From contig OZ253454.1 in the NCBI GenBank assembly GCA_965261475.1, positions 1,116,001 through 1,180,000 of the forward strand: 64,000 nt of DNA, written 5' to 3'. Below, one piece after another: positions 29,108-38,141 of this stretch. Numbering within the stretch: the first letter of the stretch is position 1; each line of letters opens with the position of its first letter. Source of the stretch: G965261475 sp965261475 [NCBI: bacterium]. GTDB lineage: Bacteria; SAR324; XYD2-FULL-50-16. A model generated the notes under the pieces. The model saw only the letters and a list, made by a program, of their open reading frames with translations, was not told where the DNA came from and did not search any database. Both the position numbers and the translations under genes were made by a program.

Positions 29108-30892
29108 TTAGCTACCTTGCTTAGTATTTTGCAAGCTAGATTCTACTAAATAGTTAGCGAATTCTGTAGTTAGTTTATCTAACTCCCGCACAGCATTTTT
29201 GATAGCTAATGGATCCTCTGCCTTAGTAGTCTTTTGTAAAAATTCTTTTCGTGCAATAACTACTGCTAATTCCTTTTTAGAATAAAATTTTTCTGCTTGC
29301 TTCCAAGATTTTTGTAAAAGATTTAAAATAATTCTTGCTTGGAAACGAACCTCTTGCAAATAGCGTTGCGAAAAATCTGCTTGGGCATAAACAATAGAAG
29401 TTTCAATCATCTGCTCTACTTGCTCTTGGGATAGTCCTTGGTCGGGAATAACATCAATTCTAGCGTCTAGACCACTCCTAGTTTCCTTTGCAGAAACTCT
29501 GAGCAATCCGTTAGCGTCTACCAAAAACTCAACCTCAATCCTTGGCAATCCTGCTACCATAGGTGGCAGACCCCGTAGAACAAACTTACCTAAAAATCTA
29601 CAATCTTTGATTAACTCTCTTTCTCCCTGATAAATATTGATATTTATAGAAGTTTGATTATCTTTTTGAGTAGAAAATATTTCTTTCCTCTGACAAGGAA
29701 TAGACGAATTTTTTAAAATAAGTTTAGTAAAAATACCGTCTAAAGTTTCAATACCTAAAGACAAAGGAATAACATCTATCAACAAAAAATCTCTACTGTT
29801 TCCAGCTAGTAAATGAGCTTGGATAGCAGCGCCTACCGCTACCACTCTATCTGGATCAATCCTTAAATGTGGTGTTTTGCCAAAAAATTCTATTACTTTT
29901 TCCCTGACCAAAGCTACTTTAGTGCTACCACCTACCAAAACTACGTCATCTATTTGCGAAACCGATAGTGCTGCATCCTTTAGCGCTACTGCCGTGTGTT
30001 GTAATGTTTTAGCAACCAAAACAGCAATAATCTCATTAAATACTTGACGTGTGATTTGGAAGTCAATAATGCTATTTGAGAGCTTAATCTTTTTGTGATA
30101 TTCTAAGTGGTTATTTAAAAAAATTTTTGCATCTTGTGCGATTTGTCTGAGATAATTTTTGATATTAGCAGTTGGCTCTAAACCATCTAAATACTCATTG
30201 ATGATATAATTAACTAGCAATTGATCCAAATCATCACCGCCAAGTTTAGCATTACCTTGTGTAGCAAGCACACGAAAAATTTTGTGCTTAAATTCTAAAA
30301 TCGAGATATCAAAAGTACCTCCTCCAAAGTCAAATACTGCTACCTTGCCTTGTTTTTTTTGGTCTATGCCATAAGCAATAGCAGCAGCAGTCGGTTCGTT
30401 AATCATACGCACTACTTCTAAACCTGCTAGAATTGCTGCTTGTTTGGTAGCTTGTCTTTGTACCTCATCAAAATAAGCTGGAACAGTGATCACAGCCTGA
30501 GTAATATTTGTTTGAAGGATAATTTCAGAGACACTTTTAATTTTTTTGAGAATTTCTGCAGAAAGTTGTTCGGGTAAAAATTTTTTTGAACCCAGAAGAA
30601 TTTCACCTCTAGTACCAGCAAAAATAGGATAAGAAAAAACGTTTTTTTGTTTTGCAAATTCTTGGTATTTTTTTCCCATTAAAGGCTTAAAGGAAAAAAA
30701 ACAATTTGCTGCATCCAAGACCCTATATTGCAAGGCATCTTTACCTACTAAAATTTTATCTCCTTCGCTATAAACAGCAGAAACCTGCCAACTAGAAAGA
30801 TCTGCGTTTTCTAGCACTTGAGCTCCATGTTCAAAAGTAAAGGCAGCCATACTATTCGTGGTACCTAAGTCAATGCCTATAATTTTGCTCAT
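29108..30892 (-). CDS. hscA: Fe-S cluster assembly Hsp70 chaperone HscA
   Basis: Specialised Hsp70 that, with HscB, releases [2Fe-2S] clusters from IscU. The ATPase domain shows GIDLGTTNS (residues 5-13), FDFGGGTFD and VGGSTK. The substrate-binding half continues to about residue 500, then a helical lid. At 594 residues it is shorter than DnaK and lacks the EEVD-type or G/E-rich tail, as HscA does. It overlaps hscB by 4 bases. The IscU in this cluster carries the LPPVK tag that HscA recognises. The fdx gene that usually follows is absent: the next gene downstream is on the other strand. Confidence 0.94.
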   Translation of the reverse strand: MSKIIGIDLGTTNSMAAFTFEHGAQVLENADLSSWQVSAVYSEGDKILVGKDALQYRVLDAANCFFSFKPLMGKKYQEFAKQKNVFSYPIFAGTRGEILLGSKKFLPEQLSAEILKKIKSVSEIILQTNITQAVITVPAYFDEVQRQATKQAAILAGLEVVRMINEPTAAAIAYGIDQKKQGKVAVFDFGGGTFDISILEFKHKIFRVLATQGNAKLGGDDLDQLLVNYIINEYLDGLEPTANIKNYLRQIAQDAKIFLNNHLEYHKKIKLSNSIIDFQITRQVFNEIIAVLVAKTLQHTAVALKDAALSVSQIDDVVLVGGSTKVALVREKVIEFFGKTPHLRIDPDRVVAVGAAIQAHLLAGNSRDFLLIDVIPLSLGIETLDGIFTKLILKNSSIPCQRKEIFSTQKDNQTSININIYQGERELIKDCRFLGKFVLRGLPPMVAGLPRIEVEFLVDANGLLRVSAKETRSGLDARIDVIPDQGLSQEQVEQMIETSIVYAQADFSQRYLQEVRFQARIILNLLQKSWKQAEKFYSKKELAVVIARKEFLQKTTKAEDPLAIKNAVRELDKLTTEFANYLVESSLQNTKQGS

Positions 30893-31452
30893 CTTAAAGA
30901 CTCTATTTGCTCTTCTATGTTTTTGTAGTATTGAATTTTACCTATTTTCTGTGTTAACGCACAAAATAAATCTGATTTATTTTTTGCTGCAGCAAACAAC
31001 TCAAAATCCACTGCCAATCCTCGTAGTAAATCTTTGTGCTGTTGGCGAAGTTTGATGATTAAATCCTTTTGCTTGGTTAATACTTGGCTAGCGACTAAGC
31101 TCTCTCTGACTTCTAGCATGAATATCAAAAAGTCTTGTGGCTGTGTAAAATCCTTTTCTAAAGGAGAGCGATAAAGTAACTTGCAAAGTAAAACAGCTCT
31201 AGAGAAAGAATTAGCAATCTCATCTTTAGCTTGTTTCAGTATTGCAGAGAATTTTAAGCTCAAAAATTTTTGAGATTTTGGAGCGTTTGTAAAAAAATCT
31301 GGGTGAAGCGTAAAAATACGTTCCTCAAAAGCAACCTCAAGTAACTCTAAATCTATATTGAAAGTTTTTGCTAGTCCAAATAAAGCAAAATTATCTGGTA
31401 TGTTTGGATTAGACTTCAGCTGACCATTTGCCTCAAAAAAAATACTCTCCAT
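30889..31452 (-). CDS. hscB: Fe-S cluster co-chaperone HscB
   Basis: J-domain co-chaperone that targets IscU to HscA. The J-domain HPD motif is at residues 50-52, within a region of about 75 residues beginning NFALFGLAKTFNID. The C-terminal helical IscU-binding domain runs from about 85 to 187. At 187 residues it is slightly longer than E. coli HscB (171). It lies 31 bases after iscA and overlaps hscA by 4 bases. Confidence 0.92.
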   Translation of the reverse strand: MESIFFEANGQLKSNPNIPDNFALFGLAKTFNIDLELLEVAFEERIFTLHPDFFTNAPKSQKFLSLKFSAILKQAKDEIANSFSRAVLLCKLLYRSPLEKDFTQPQDFLIFMLEVRESLVASQVLTKQKDLIIKLRQQHKDLLRGLAVDFELFAAAKNKSDLFCALTQKIGKIQYYKNIEEQIESLR

Positions 31453-31483
31453 ATATTTTTAAAAAAAGAGAAGTTTGTATATT

Positions 31484-31831
31484 TTACGCAAATGTAGTTT
31501 GTTTAGGAGTAAAAGAAGTACCACATCCACAAGCAGCATGAGCTTTGGGGTTATCAAACTTAAAGCCTCTTTCCATCAAGGAAGTCTTAAAATCAACCTG
31601 TGTCCCATCAATGTAAATAAGACTTTTTCTATCTACAATCAGCCTCAAACCTTGAGATTCAAACAACCTATCCATCTGTTTCGGTTCTTCGGACTCAAAA
31701 TCAAAATAGTAAGTAAAGCCTGCACACCCACCTCCTTTAATCCCCAAACGAATAGCAACATTCTCACTAAACGAATTTTCTTGTATAATCCTGCGAATTT
31801 CCTTCGCTGCATCTGGAGTAAGGGTAACCAT
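31484..31831 (-). CDS. iscA: Iron-sulfur assembly A-type carrier IscA
   Basis: A-type carrier that delivers Fe-S clusters to targets. The three conserved cysteines are at residues 36 (GGGCAG), 101 and 103 (CGCGTSF). At 115 residues it is of usual size, with a short extra C-terminal tail (TPKQTTFA). Its position between iscU and hscB makes IscA more likely than ErpA or SufA. It starts 10 bases after iscU. Confidence 0.94.
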   Translation of the reverse strand: MVTLTPDAAKEIRRIIQENSFSENVAIRLGIKGGGCAGFTYYFDFESEEPKQMDRLFESQGLRLIVDRKSLIYIDGTQVDFKTSLMERGFKFDNPKAHAACGCGTSFTPKQTTFA

Positions 31832-31841
31832 GATGCTTTTC

Positions 31842-32219
31842 TTAACTAGCTTGTTTGCCTTGGTAGTCTTTAATTGCAGCTTTTATAGCATCCTCTGCCA
31901 ATACAGAGCAGTGTATTTTTACTGGAGGCAGAGCTAATTCTTCGGATATATCCGAATTAGTAATACTCAAAGCTTCATCTATTGTTTTACCTTTGAGCCA
32001 CTCTGTAGCAAGGCTAGAGCTTGCTATAGCACTACCACAACCAAAAGTTTTAAATTTAGCATCTACAATCTTATTATCTTCTACCTGCACTTGGAGTTTC
32101 ATCACATCCCCGCACTCTGGTGCACCTACAAGCCCAGTACCAATTCTATCGTCTGTTTTCGCTAAAGATCCAACATTTTTAGGATTCTTATAGTGGTCTA
32201 TAACTTTATCATTATACAT
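31842..32219 (-). CDS. iscU: Fe-S cluster scaffold IscU
   Basis: Scaffold on which [2Fe-2S] clusters are built. Three cluster cysteines are visible at residues 36 (ECGDVMKLQ), 61 (FGCGSAIASSSL) and 104 (HCSVLAED). The HscA recognition tag LPPVK is at 97-101. At 125 residues the protein is canonical. The 110-base gap to iscS contains no recognised gene and could hold an internal promoter or processing site. Confidence 0.97.
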   Translation of the reverse strand: MYNDKVIDHYKNPKNVGSLAKTDDRIGTGLVGAPECGDVMKLQVQVEDNKIVDAKFKTFGCGSAIASSSLATEWLKGKTIDEALSITNSDISEELALPPVKIHCSVLAEDAIKAAIKDYQGKQAS

Positions 32220-32329
32220 TGTACTTTTTATTGATGTTCAGATCTCAGAATTACTACTAAGTCTAACAATAACTAACGAAAAACTCAGTACTATCAATAC
32301 ATATATCTAGGATCTGTATTGTTAAAAAT

Positions 32330-33544
32330 TTAATGCGCAGCCCATTTTATAGAGCTGAGATCTATACCCTCTTTTACCATTTCATACAAAGGAGACATGT
32401 CTCTTAAGCGCAGAGCAACCGATACCATTTTCTCAATAACTATATCTATCTCTTGTTTTGTAGTAAATCTACCTAAACTAAAACGGATAGAAGAATGAGC
32501 CGACTCATCGCCTACTCCTAAAGCTCTTAAAACATACGAAGGCTCTAAAGAAGCAGAAGTACAAGCAGAGCCAGATGAAACAGCAATATCTTCAATACCC
32601 ATCATCAAACTTTCTCCTTCAATATACGAAAAACTTACATTCAAAAGTCCAGGTAGCCTCTTTTCAGTATGCCCATTTAGCACTAAATAATCTATGTGCT
32701 CTGTGAGACCTTGATGAAGTCTGTCCCTGAGCTCTTTCAATCTTTTCATTTCTGATAGTAACTCTTGCTGACAAATACTACAAGCCTCTCCTAAACCTAC
32801 AATGCCTGCAACATTCAAAGTGCCAGAGCGCATACCTCTCTCATGACCGCCTCCATGCACTACAGGCGCTAAACGAACTCTTGGGTTTCGTCTCCTTACA
32901 TACAAAGCACCAACTCCTTTTGGTCCATAAATTTTATGACCAGATAAAGAAAGTAAATCTATATTCAGATCCACTACATCTATAGGGATTTTACCTACAG
33001 CTTGAGTAGCATCTGTATGAAAAAATATACCCTTTTCGTGAGCTATTTCTCCAATTTCCTTTACAGGGTTCAAAACACCTATCTCATTGTTTGCACTCAT
33101 CAACGAGATCAAAATAGTTTGGTCTGTAATGCTATTCTTTAAATCCTCTAGAGATATCATTCCGTGTTTATCTACCTCTAAAAAAGTTACCTTGTATCCT
33201 TGAGATTCTAAATAATACGCAGGGTCTAGCACAGCTTTATGCTCTATGAGGCAAGTGATAATATGATTCCCTTTTTCCTTGTGCATCTCTGCAATACCCA
33301 AAAGGGCAATATTGTTAGACTCTGTAGAGCCACTTGTAAAAATAATTTCTTTAGCAGAAGCCCCAATCAAATCTGCTACTTGCTGACGAGCTTTCTCTAC
33401 CGCTACTTCTGCTTGCCAGCCATAACTATGGTTACGACTAGCAGCGTTACCAAAGACCTCACTAAAGTAAGGTAACATAGCATCTACTACTCTAGGATCA
33501 ACAGGGGTAGTCGCAGAGTAATCCAAATAAATTCTATTATCCAT
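32330..33544 (-). CDS. iscS: Cysteine desulfurase IscS
   Basis: PLP enzyme that supplies sulfur from cysteine for Fe-S clusters and tRNA thiolation. The PLP lysine lies in [10 protein letters not shown] (near residue 203). The persulfide cysteine loop SGSACTSAS (near 325) is of the group I (IscS/NifS) long type. At 404 residues the length is normal. One of the rare clear Shine-Dalgarno-like sequences here, AGGTG, lies 7 bases before its ATG. A strong promoter match lies upstream. iscR, the usual first gene, is missing. Confidence 0.97.
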   Translation of the reverse strand: MDNRIYLDYSATTPVDPRVVDAMLPYFSEVFGNAASRNHSYGWQAEVAVEKARQQVADLIGASAKEIIFTSGSTESNNIALLGIAEMHKEKGNHIITCLIEHKAVLDPAYYLESQGYKVTFLEVDKHGMISLEDLKNSITDQTILISLMSANNEIGVLNPVKEIGEIAHEKGIFFHTDATQAVGKIPIDVVDLNIDLLSLSGHKIYGPKGVGALYVRRRNPRVRLAPVVHGGGHERGMRSGTLNVAGIVGLGEACSICQQELLSEMKRLKELRDRLHQGLTEHIDYLVLNGHTEKRLPGLLNVSFSYIEGESLMMGIEDIAVSSGSACTSASLEPSYVLRALGVGDESAHSSIRFSLGRFTTKQEIDIVIEKMVSVALRLRDMSPLYEMVKEGIDLSSIKWAAH

Positions 33545-33578
33545 TACATAACACCTATTAAAGTATACTTACTGTTTC

Positions 33579-33606
33579 AGTCTACACTAATATAAACCAA
33601 TGTCAA
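33579..33606 (-). promoter_or_regulatory. iscS operon promoter
   Basis: On the minus strand, a perfect TTGACA (33601-33606) is followed after 16 bases by TAGACT (33579-33584), which fits a sigma-70 promoter. Transcription would begin about 30 bases before the iscS ATG. The -35 region ATAGTTGAC resembles the left half of an IscR type 1 site, but the right half is missing, so I do not call IscR control. Confidence 0.55.
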
Positions 33607-33703
33607 CTATTCTAGCAGAATAAAAAATAAAACTAACAAAAGATCTTCTTTTAAAAATAGTTGGTTTGTATTTGATTTAGCGATAGCATTAACAAAATTT
33701 TTA

Positions 33704-33730
33704 TTGACTATGATACTTTGATAGTATATT
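33704..33730 (+). promoter_or_regulatory. Putative promoter of the LPP20-like lipoprotein gene
   Basis: TTGACT (33704-33709) is followed by TATATT (33725-33730) after 15 bases; an overlapping TATTGT gives a 17-base spacer. It lies about 30 bases before the lipoprotein ATG at 33762. Moderate match; it shares the 217-base divergent spacer with the iscS promoter. Confidence 0.35.
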
Positions 33731-33761
33731 GTGGGGTAGTAAACTTGATACAATTAACTAA

Positions 33762-34340
33762 ATGATAAAAAAATACGTATATCTAGCAACATTCATTTTT
33801 GTTGTTGCTTGCTCTAGTAAAAATGTAGAGCCTGTAAAAGATCAATCTGGTAGAGGATTGGAAGAATTTCCAAGTTGGGTTATTGACCCTCAAATTCCAG
33901 ATGGTATTGCAGCTAGTGAGTGTATTCCTTATTCTGGAAATATATCTATAGATAAAGCTCAAGTTACAGCACAAGCACGTGCTACTTTAGCAAAACAGAT
34001 TGAAGTCCGTGTTAGTGCTTTAGATAAAACCTATCTAGAAAGAACAGACGCTGCAGGTAAAACTGTAGTAGGTAATTCCTTTACTTCAGTCTCCAGACAA
34101 CTAGCTGATCAAAATCTCACAGGAACTAGACTAGCAAAATTAAGTCGTATTTCTATAGGAGACCAAGAAAATCTTTGTGGCATGTTAACTTTGGAACCAG
34201 AGCGTTCTCAAACTATATTTAAACAAATTATAGAGGCGTCTCAAAGAACAGTTAGCCCAGAAGATGAAGATATTTTGTATCAGCAGTTTAAGGCGCACAC
34301 AGCACAAAAAGATTTAGATAGTCTATTAGAACAACGCTAA
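33762..34340 (+). CDS. LPP20-family lipoprotein
   Basis: Secreted lipoprotein: a short basic start (MIKKYVYLA), a hydrophobic core and lipobox VVAC with the acylated cysteine at residue 17. The mature part contains the LPP20-type segment PSWVIDPQIPDG then a stretch of alanine/glutamine-rich helix (AQARATLAKQIEVRV) typical of the family. LPP20 proteins are outer-membrane lipoproteins linked in some species to motility or adhesion; the role here is unknown. At 192 residues the size is usual. A second, CsgG-like lipoprotein is at 55589-56602. It is followed after 64 bases by rpsF. Confidence 0.75.
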   Translation: MIKKYVYLATFIFVVACSSKNVEPVKDQSGRGLEEFPSWVIDPQIPDGIAASECIPYSGNISIDKAQVTAQARATLAKQIEVRVSALDKTYLERTDAAGKTVVGNSFTSVSRQLADQNLTGTRLAKLSRISIGDQENLCGMLTLEPERSQTIFKQIIEASQRTVSPEDEDILYQQFKAHTAQKDLDSLLEQR

Positions 34341-34404
34341 CTTTGAACAGAAGTTTTATCTTGTTTCTCGTTCGTCGAAAAACTTTAACAGCCATAAGAT
34401 AAAT

Positions 34405-34779
34405 ATGAAAAAACAATATGAATGCCTAATTATCATTAACGACGCTCTTTCTGAGGCAGAAAAAAAACAAGCCAACGAGCGTATCGCACAAATTTTTAGC
34501 AAATCGCAGGCAAAAATACTTAAAAAAATAGAATGGGGCAGAAAAAAACTAGGCTATCCCATTAAAAAAGCTAAAAACGGAATTTTTTTTATTTTTTATA
34601 TTGAGGTAGATAGTGAGCTAGTATCAAAACTAAAAACTCTCTTTGGCTACGAAGTATGTGTTTTAAAGAATATGTTTTTTCTAGTAGAAGATTGGGCAAA
34701 AGAATTAAATTATTTTGAAAAACTAAAAGAAGAACCTCACTTCAATGTAGAAAAATTGACAAAAGACACTACAAAATAA
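34405..34779 (+). CDS. rpsF: 30S ribosomal protein S6
   Basis: Small-subunit protein that pairs with S18 on the platform. The N-terminus [11 protein letters not shown], then [24 protein letters not shown], is the conserved S6 core. At 124 residues it is normal, with a lysine-rich C-terminal tail. It forms the operon rpsF-rpsR-rplI, with only 2 bases to rpsR. Confidence 0.95.
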   Translation: MKKQYECLIIINDALSEAEKKQANERIAQIFSKSQAKILKKIEWGRKKLGYPIKKAKNGIFFIFYIEVDSELVSKLKTLFGYEVCVLKNMFFLVEDWAKELNYFEKLKEEPHFNVEKLTKDTTK

Positions 34780-34781
34780 TT

Positions 34782-35078
34782 ATGGCAAAACCTAGAAGAA
34801 AAAGAGCTTACTTTCAAAAGCAAATTACAAAGTGCCTGTTTAAAAAAGGTATAGAGCGTATTGACTACAAAGATGTGGAATTATTAAAACTTTTTATTAC
34901 AGAAAAAGGAAAAATTATCCCTAGCAGAATTACTGACTTATCAGCTAAAAGCCAAAAACATCTTGCTAGAGCTATTAAAAAAGCTAGAAATTGTGCTCTG
35001 CTACATTTTTCTAATAGTAAATATGATCTTTTCTGGGGAGAAACTAAAAAAACAATAATGGAGATAGAGGGGTTTTAA
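34782..35078 (+). CDS. rpsR: 30S ribosomal protein S18, with C-terminal extension
   Basis: Binds 16S rRNA and S6. The core is visible: [21 protein letters not shown], then [15 protein letters not shown] (about residues 25-70). The protein is 98 residues against about 75 in most bacteria. The usual short LLPY-type end is replaced by about 28 residues including [10 protein letters not shown]. Both frame and operon position are intact, so this is a real extension or divergent tail. Confidence 0.94.
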   Translation: MAKPRRKRAYFQKQITKCLFKKGIERIDYKDVELLKLFITEKGKIIPSRITDLSAKSQKHLARAIKKARNCALLHFSNSKYDLFWGETKKTIMEIEGF

Positions 35079-35093
35079 TCAAAAAAAAAAAAT

Positions 35094-35585
35094 ATGTCTA
35101 TAAAAGTGTTTTTAAAAGCAAGAATGAGTAATTTAGGAAAAATTGGAGATGAAGTTACTGTAAGCAATGGTTATGCAAGGAACTTTCTAATCCCTAAAGG
35201 CATTGCTGTTGTTATCAATAAATCTAATATAAAAATCATAGAAAGACAAAAACAAGAATTATTGGAGCAAGAAAACCAGCTACGCGAACGCCTGCAGGTT
35301 ATTGCTGATAAAGCAGTAGATTTAAATTTTACATTAAAAATGAACGAAAAAGGAGTAGCTTTTGGCTCTGTTACCGCAGCTAATATTTTGGATAGATTTA
35401 GAGAACAAGACATTAAATTAGAGTCAAAAAATTTATTTATTACAGAAGCATTAAAGCAATTTGGAAAGCATACTATTACAGTGCAGCTAAATCCTGAAAT
35501 CAAACAAGATTTTATAATCAATATAGTTGGTGAGGAAGAAAAAGAAGACGAAGAAAGCAAAAATAAAGATAATTCTGAAAATTAA
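35094..35585 (+). CDS. rplI: 50S ribosomal protein L9
   Basis: Two-domain L9: N-terminal rRNA-binding domain with GDEVTVSNGYARNFLIPKG (about residues 18-36), a long linking helix and a C-terminal domain with GSVTAANI. A strongly acidic, unstructured tail (EEEKEDEESKNKDN) ends the protein at residue 163. A run of 12 adenines lies just before the ATG. It is the last gene of the ribosomal operon and is followed by a hairpin with a T-tract. Confidence 0.96.
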   Translation: MSIKVFLKARMSNLGKIGDEVTVSNGYARNFLIPKGIAVVINKSNIKIIERQKQELLEQENQLRERLQVIADKAVDLNFTLKMNEKGVAFGSVTAANILDRFREQDIKLESKNLFITEALKQFGKHTITVQLNPEIKQDFIINIVGEEEKEDEESKNKDNSEN

Positions 35586-35586
35586 C

Positions 35587-35612
35587 AATTTATTTTAAAA
35601 TAAATTTTTTCT
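35587..35612 (+). terminator. AT-only hairpin and T-tract after rplI
   Basis: A perfect 20-base palindrome (35587-35606; arms AATTTATTTT and AAAATAAATT) begins two bases after the rplI stop and runs into a T-rich stretch. The shape fits an intrinsic terminator, but the stem has no G:C pair, so efficiency is uncertain. Confidence 0.4.
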
Positions 35613-35649
35613 TATTTTTGCACATGATGCTCGCTCTCCAACATAGGAT

Positions 35650-36543
35650 ATGTTTTCAAGTGAAATTATTTACTACCTTGCAGCAATTGCTGCTGCTTGT
35701 TGTTGGTCCATTGGACCTTTAATCGCAAGGAAGCCAGTTAGAGAATTAGGTGTCATTCTTTTTTGTTCTTTGAGGTTGCTAACTAGCTATACTTTACTCC
35801 GTTTATTTTGTTTGCTAACAGATAGACCCCTGTTATTTTCTCTCCACCAAATAACTTGGATTGCACTATCTGGATTTATTGGTGTCTTTGTTGGAGATAG
35901 CTGTCTTTTTTACTGTCTAAAAAAAATAGGGGCGAGGAAAACACAACTTATTTTTTCTTTACACGCACCTTTTACTGCAATTTTTGCTTATTTTATCTAT
36001 CTAGAAAGATGGTCACAAGCTCAATTTATAGGCGCTAACTTAATTTTTATAGGAGTGTTGATTGCTATTTCTTGCAAAAAAACAGAATCTTTTTTTGCTA
36101 ACCTCTCATTTTATAAAATGCTGTTGCCTATTTTTATAGGGCTACTTGCTGCTTTATCACAAGCAACAGGCACATTACTGATAAAACCAGTTTTCCAAGA
36201 ATCAGAGAGCGATGCTATAGCTGTCTCAACTTTGCGTATTGGAATTGCAGCTTTTGCGTTTATTTTATTTTACTGGATCAATAATTCTTTAGCTTGGAAA
36301 AAAATTACAATTCAAACATTTTTGCTAACGATTTTAAATGGTTTTTTTGCTGTGATACTTGGAATCACTTTAGTAGTTTTTGCACTATCTGGAGGAGACG
36401 CAGGAATTATAGCGACCTTGGTTGCTACCGCTCCTGTTATAATTCTTCCTATGATTTGGCTCATAGATAAACAACGTCCTAGTTTATGGGCATTTAGTGG
36501 AGCTTTATTTGCAGTAGTAGGCTGTTATTTTCTTTTTAATTAA
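35650..36543 (+). CDS. EamA/DMT-family membrane transporter
   Basis: Ten-helix inner-membrane transporter of the drug/metabolite superfamily, with two EamA repeats (about residues 5-140 and 150-295). Typical features are the GVFVGDSCLFYCLKKIGA segment in the first repeat and the helix ending GALFAVVGCYFLFN in the second. The substrate cannot be told. It is on the same strand as the ribosomal operon but separated by the terminator. AGGAT just before the ATG may serve as ribosome binding site. Confidence 0.85.
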   Translation: MFSSEIIYYLAAIAAACCWSIGPLIARKPVRELGVILFCSLRLLTSYTLLRLFCLLTDRPLLFSLHQITWIALSGFIGVFVGDSCLFYCLKKIGARKTQLIFSLHAPFTAIFAYFIYLERWSQAQFIGANLIFIGVLIAISCKKTESFFANLSFYKMLLPIFIGLLAALSQATGTLLIKPVFQESESDAIAVSTLRIGIAAFAFILFYWINNSLAWKKITIQTFLLTILNGFFAVILGITLVVFALSGGDAGIIATLVATAPVIILPMIWLIDKQRPSLWAFSGALFAVVGCYFLFN

Positions 36544-36624
36544 ATACACAATATAAATTACAAAAGAATAAAAAATAATGTCAAAAAAGTAACTAACATG
36601 GTAGTTATTTAAAAACATCAAACT

Positions 36625-37407
36625 ATGTCTAAAGTAATCTCTTTAATTAGTCAAAAAGGAGGAGTAGGAAAATCTTCTAGCGTCATTAATTTATCCCACG
36701 CCTTTGCTATTGGTGGCTACAAAGTACTTATTATAGACTTTGATTCTCAAGGCTCTATCAAAACAGGACTAGGTGTTACTATTGCCCATGAGTTAGGTTG
36801 TAAAGAATTATTAACAAAAAGCAATGATAGTATGCAATCTTTAATATCTAGTACAAAAGAATACAAAAATTTAGATATTATTTGCTCCAATATTCACTCA
36901 CCTGCAGAAGAAAAAGCAATTTTTCAAATTTGTAATAAAGACAATGTATTAAGTAATTCTTTAAAAAAAAAAATACAAGATTATGATCTTGTCATCATAG
37001 ACGCCCCCGCATCTACTAATAGTTTGGTCACCAATATAATTTATGCTTCTGATTATATACTTTTACCTTTGCAATGCGAAAAATTCGCAGTTGCTTCTTT
37101 GGCTAGGTTTTTAAAATATTTTCAACTTTTACAAATACAAATTAAAAATAAAGAAATTAAATTAGCAGGACTTTTGCTGACTATGTTTAAAAAAAATAGT
37201 AACGTGCATAGAAGAGTTGGCGAGCAAATTTACACAGCATTAGGAGATTCTGTTTTTCGTACCATCATTCCATTTGACGAAGCTTTAGTAGAATCCCATG
37301 CTCTGAAACAATCCATTTTTTCTTACAAAATGAACTCCGCTTCTGCTACAGCTTATATCAAACTAATGAAAGAGATTATAACAAGATATAATTTGAAACT
37401 ACACTAA
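36625..37407 (+). CDS. ParA/Soj-family ATPase
   Basis: Deviant Walker A ATPase with KGGVGKS (residues 10-16), DFDSQGS (near 39) and the later DAPAS switch motif. At 260 residues it has the size of chromosomal Soj/ParA. No parB follows: the next gene is a TPR protein in the opposite direction after 2 bases. It may partition a chromosome locus, a protein cluster or a plasmid remnant, and cannot be distinguished here. No parS-like site was recognised nearby. Confidence 0.88.
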   Translation: MSKVISLISQKGGVGKSSSVINLSHAFAIGGYKVLIIDFDSQGSIKTGLGVTIAHELGCKELLTKSNDSMQSLISSTKEYKNLDIICSNIHSPAEEKAIFQICNKDNVLSNSLKKKIQDYDLVIIDAPASTNSLVTNIIYASDYILLPLQCEKFAVASLARFLKYFQLLQIQIKNKEIKLAGLLLTMFKKNSNVHRRVGEQIYTALGDSVFRTIIPFDEALVESHALKQSIFSYKMNSASATAYIKLMKEIITRYNLKLH

Positions 37408-37409
37408 AA

Positions 37410-38141
37410 TTATAGCTCTTTTTGTCCTAACTTGACTATTTCTGTTTCTATCCTTCTTGCTTTTTCTGCCTCTCCCAGTTCTAGATAAATTTTTCTAATT
37501 TTTTCTAGATTTTTAATAGCCATCTTAATGTCTTTTACTACTAAAAATATTTTAACCGATTTTTGAAAAGCGACTAAAGCTTCATCAACAAGTAAAATTT
37601 TATGATAAAGCACTCCTTTAGCAGCCCAACATTGAGCTTGAGAATGTTGTTGTGCTTCTTGAGTGAAGAGTGCTAAAGCTTTCTTGTAATAATAAATAGC
37701 CTTTAAATAAAATTTATACTCCGTATAAATTTCAGCTAAACGTAAATAAATAGTAGAAAGATAAGAATTAGTTTTATATATCATAGTCATAGACTCAGCA
37801 ATCTTTGCATAATGCAGAGCTTTAGATAAATCATTTGATTGCTGCCACAACTCAGAATAAGTAACCAGAAAACTAATCATCCCTTTTTTATTTTTTCGAG
37901 CTTTGTAGCTATCTATAACATTAGCAGCTATCTTTAGAGACTCTGCTGAGTGCCCTAGACGAAAATAACAAATAAATCGTTGATGGTATAAATAAGCTAC
38001 CCAATCCAAACTCTTATTTTCTACAAATACTGATTGCGCCTTATCAAAATAGCTCAAAGCTTTAGAATAAGCTTTTCTATCCATGTAGACTACACCTTCA
38101 TTACAAATTTTCTGTGCATTTAATAATTCTGAATTGTCCAT
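37410..38141 (-). CDS. TPR-repeat protein
   Basis: A 243-residue all-helical protein made of tetratricopeptide-like repeats, e.g. AYSKALSYFDKAQSVF (near 25) and YLKAIYYYKKALALF (near 145). No signal peptide is seen, so it is probably cytosolic. It overlaps the upstream lipoprotein gene by one base (TAATG), so the two are coupled. TPRs mediate protein contacts, so it may be the cytosolic partner of that lipoprotein's system, but the target is unknown. Confidence 0.75.
   Translation of the reverse strand: MDNSELLNAQKICNEGVVYMDRKAYSKALSYFDKAQSVFVENKSLDWVAYLYHQRFICYFRLGHSAESLKIAANVIDSYKARKNKKGMISFLVTYSELWQQSNDLSKALHYAKIAESMTMIYKTNSYLSTIYLRLAEIYTEYKFYLKAIYYYKKALALFTQEAQQHSQAQCWAAKGVLYHKILLVDEALVAFQKSVKIFLVVKDIKMAIKNLEKIRKIYLELGEAEKARRIETEIVKLGQKEL

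Noticed and set aside
33585-33612. Possible IscR type 1 binding site at the iscS promoter
   Set aside because: Only the left half (ATAGTTGAC) matches; the mirrored right half is absent.
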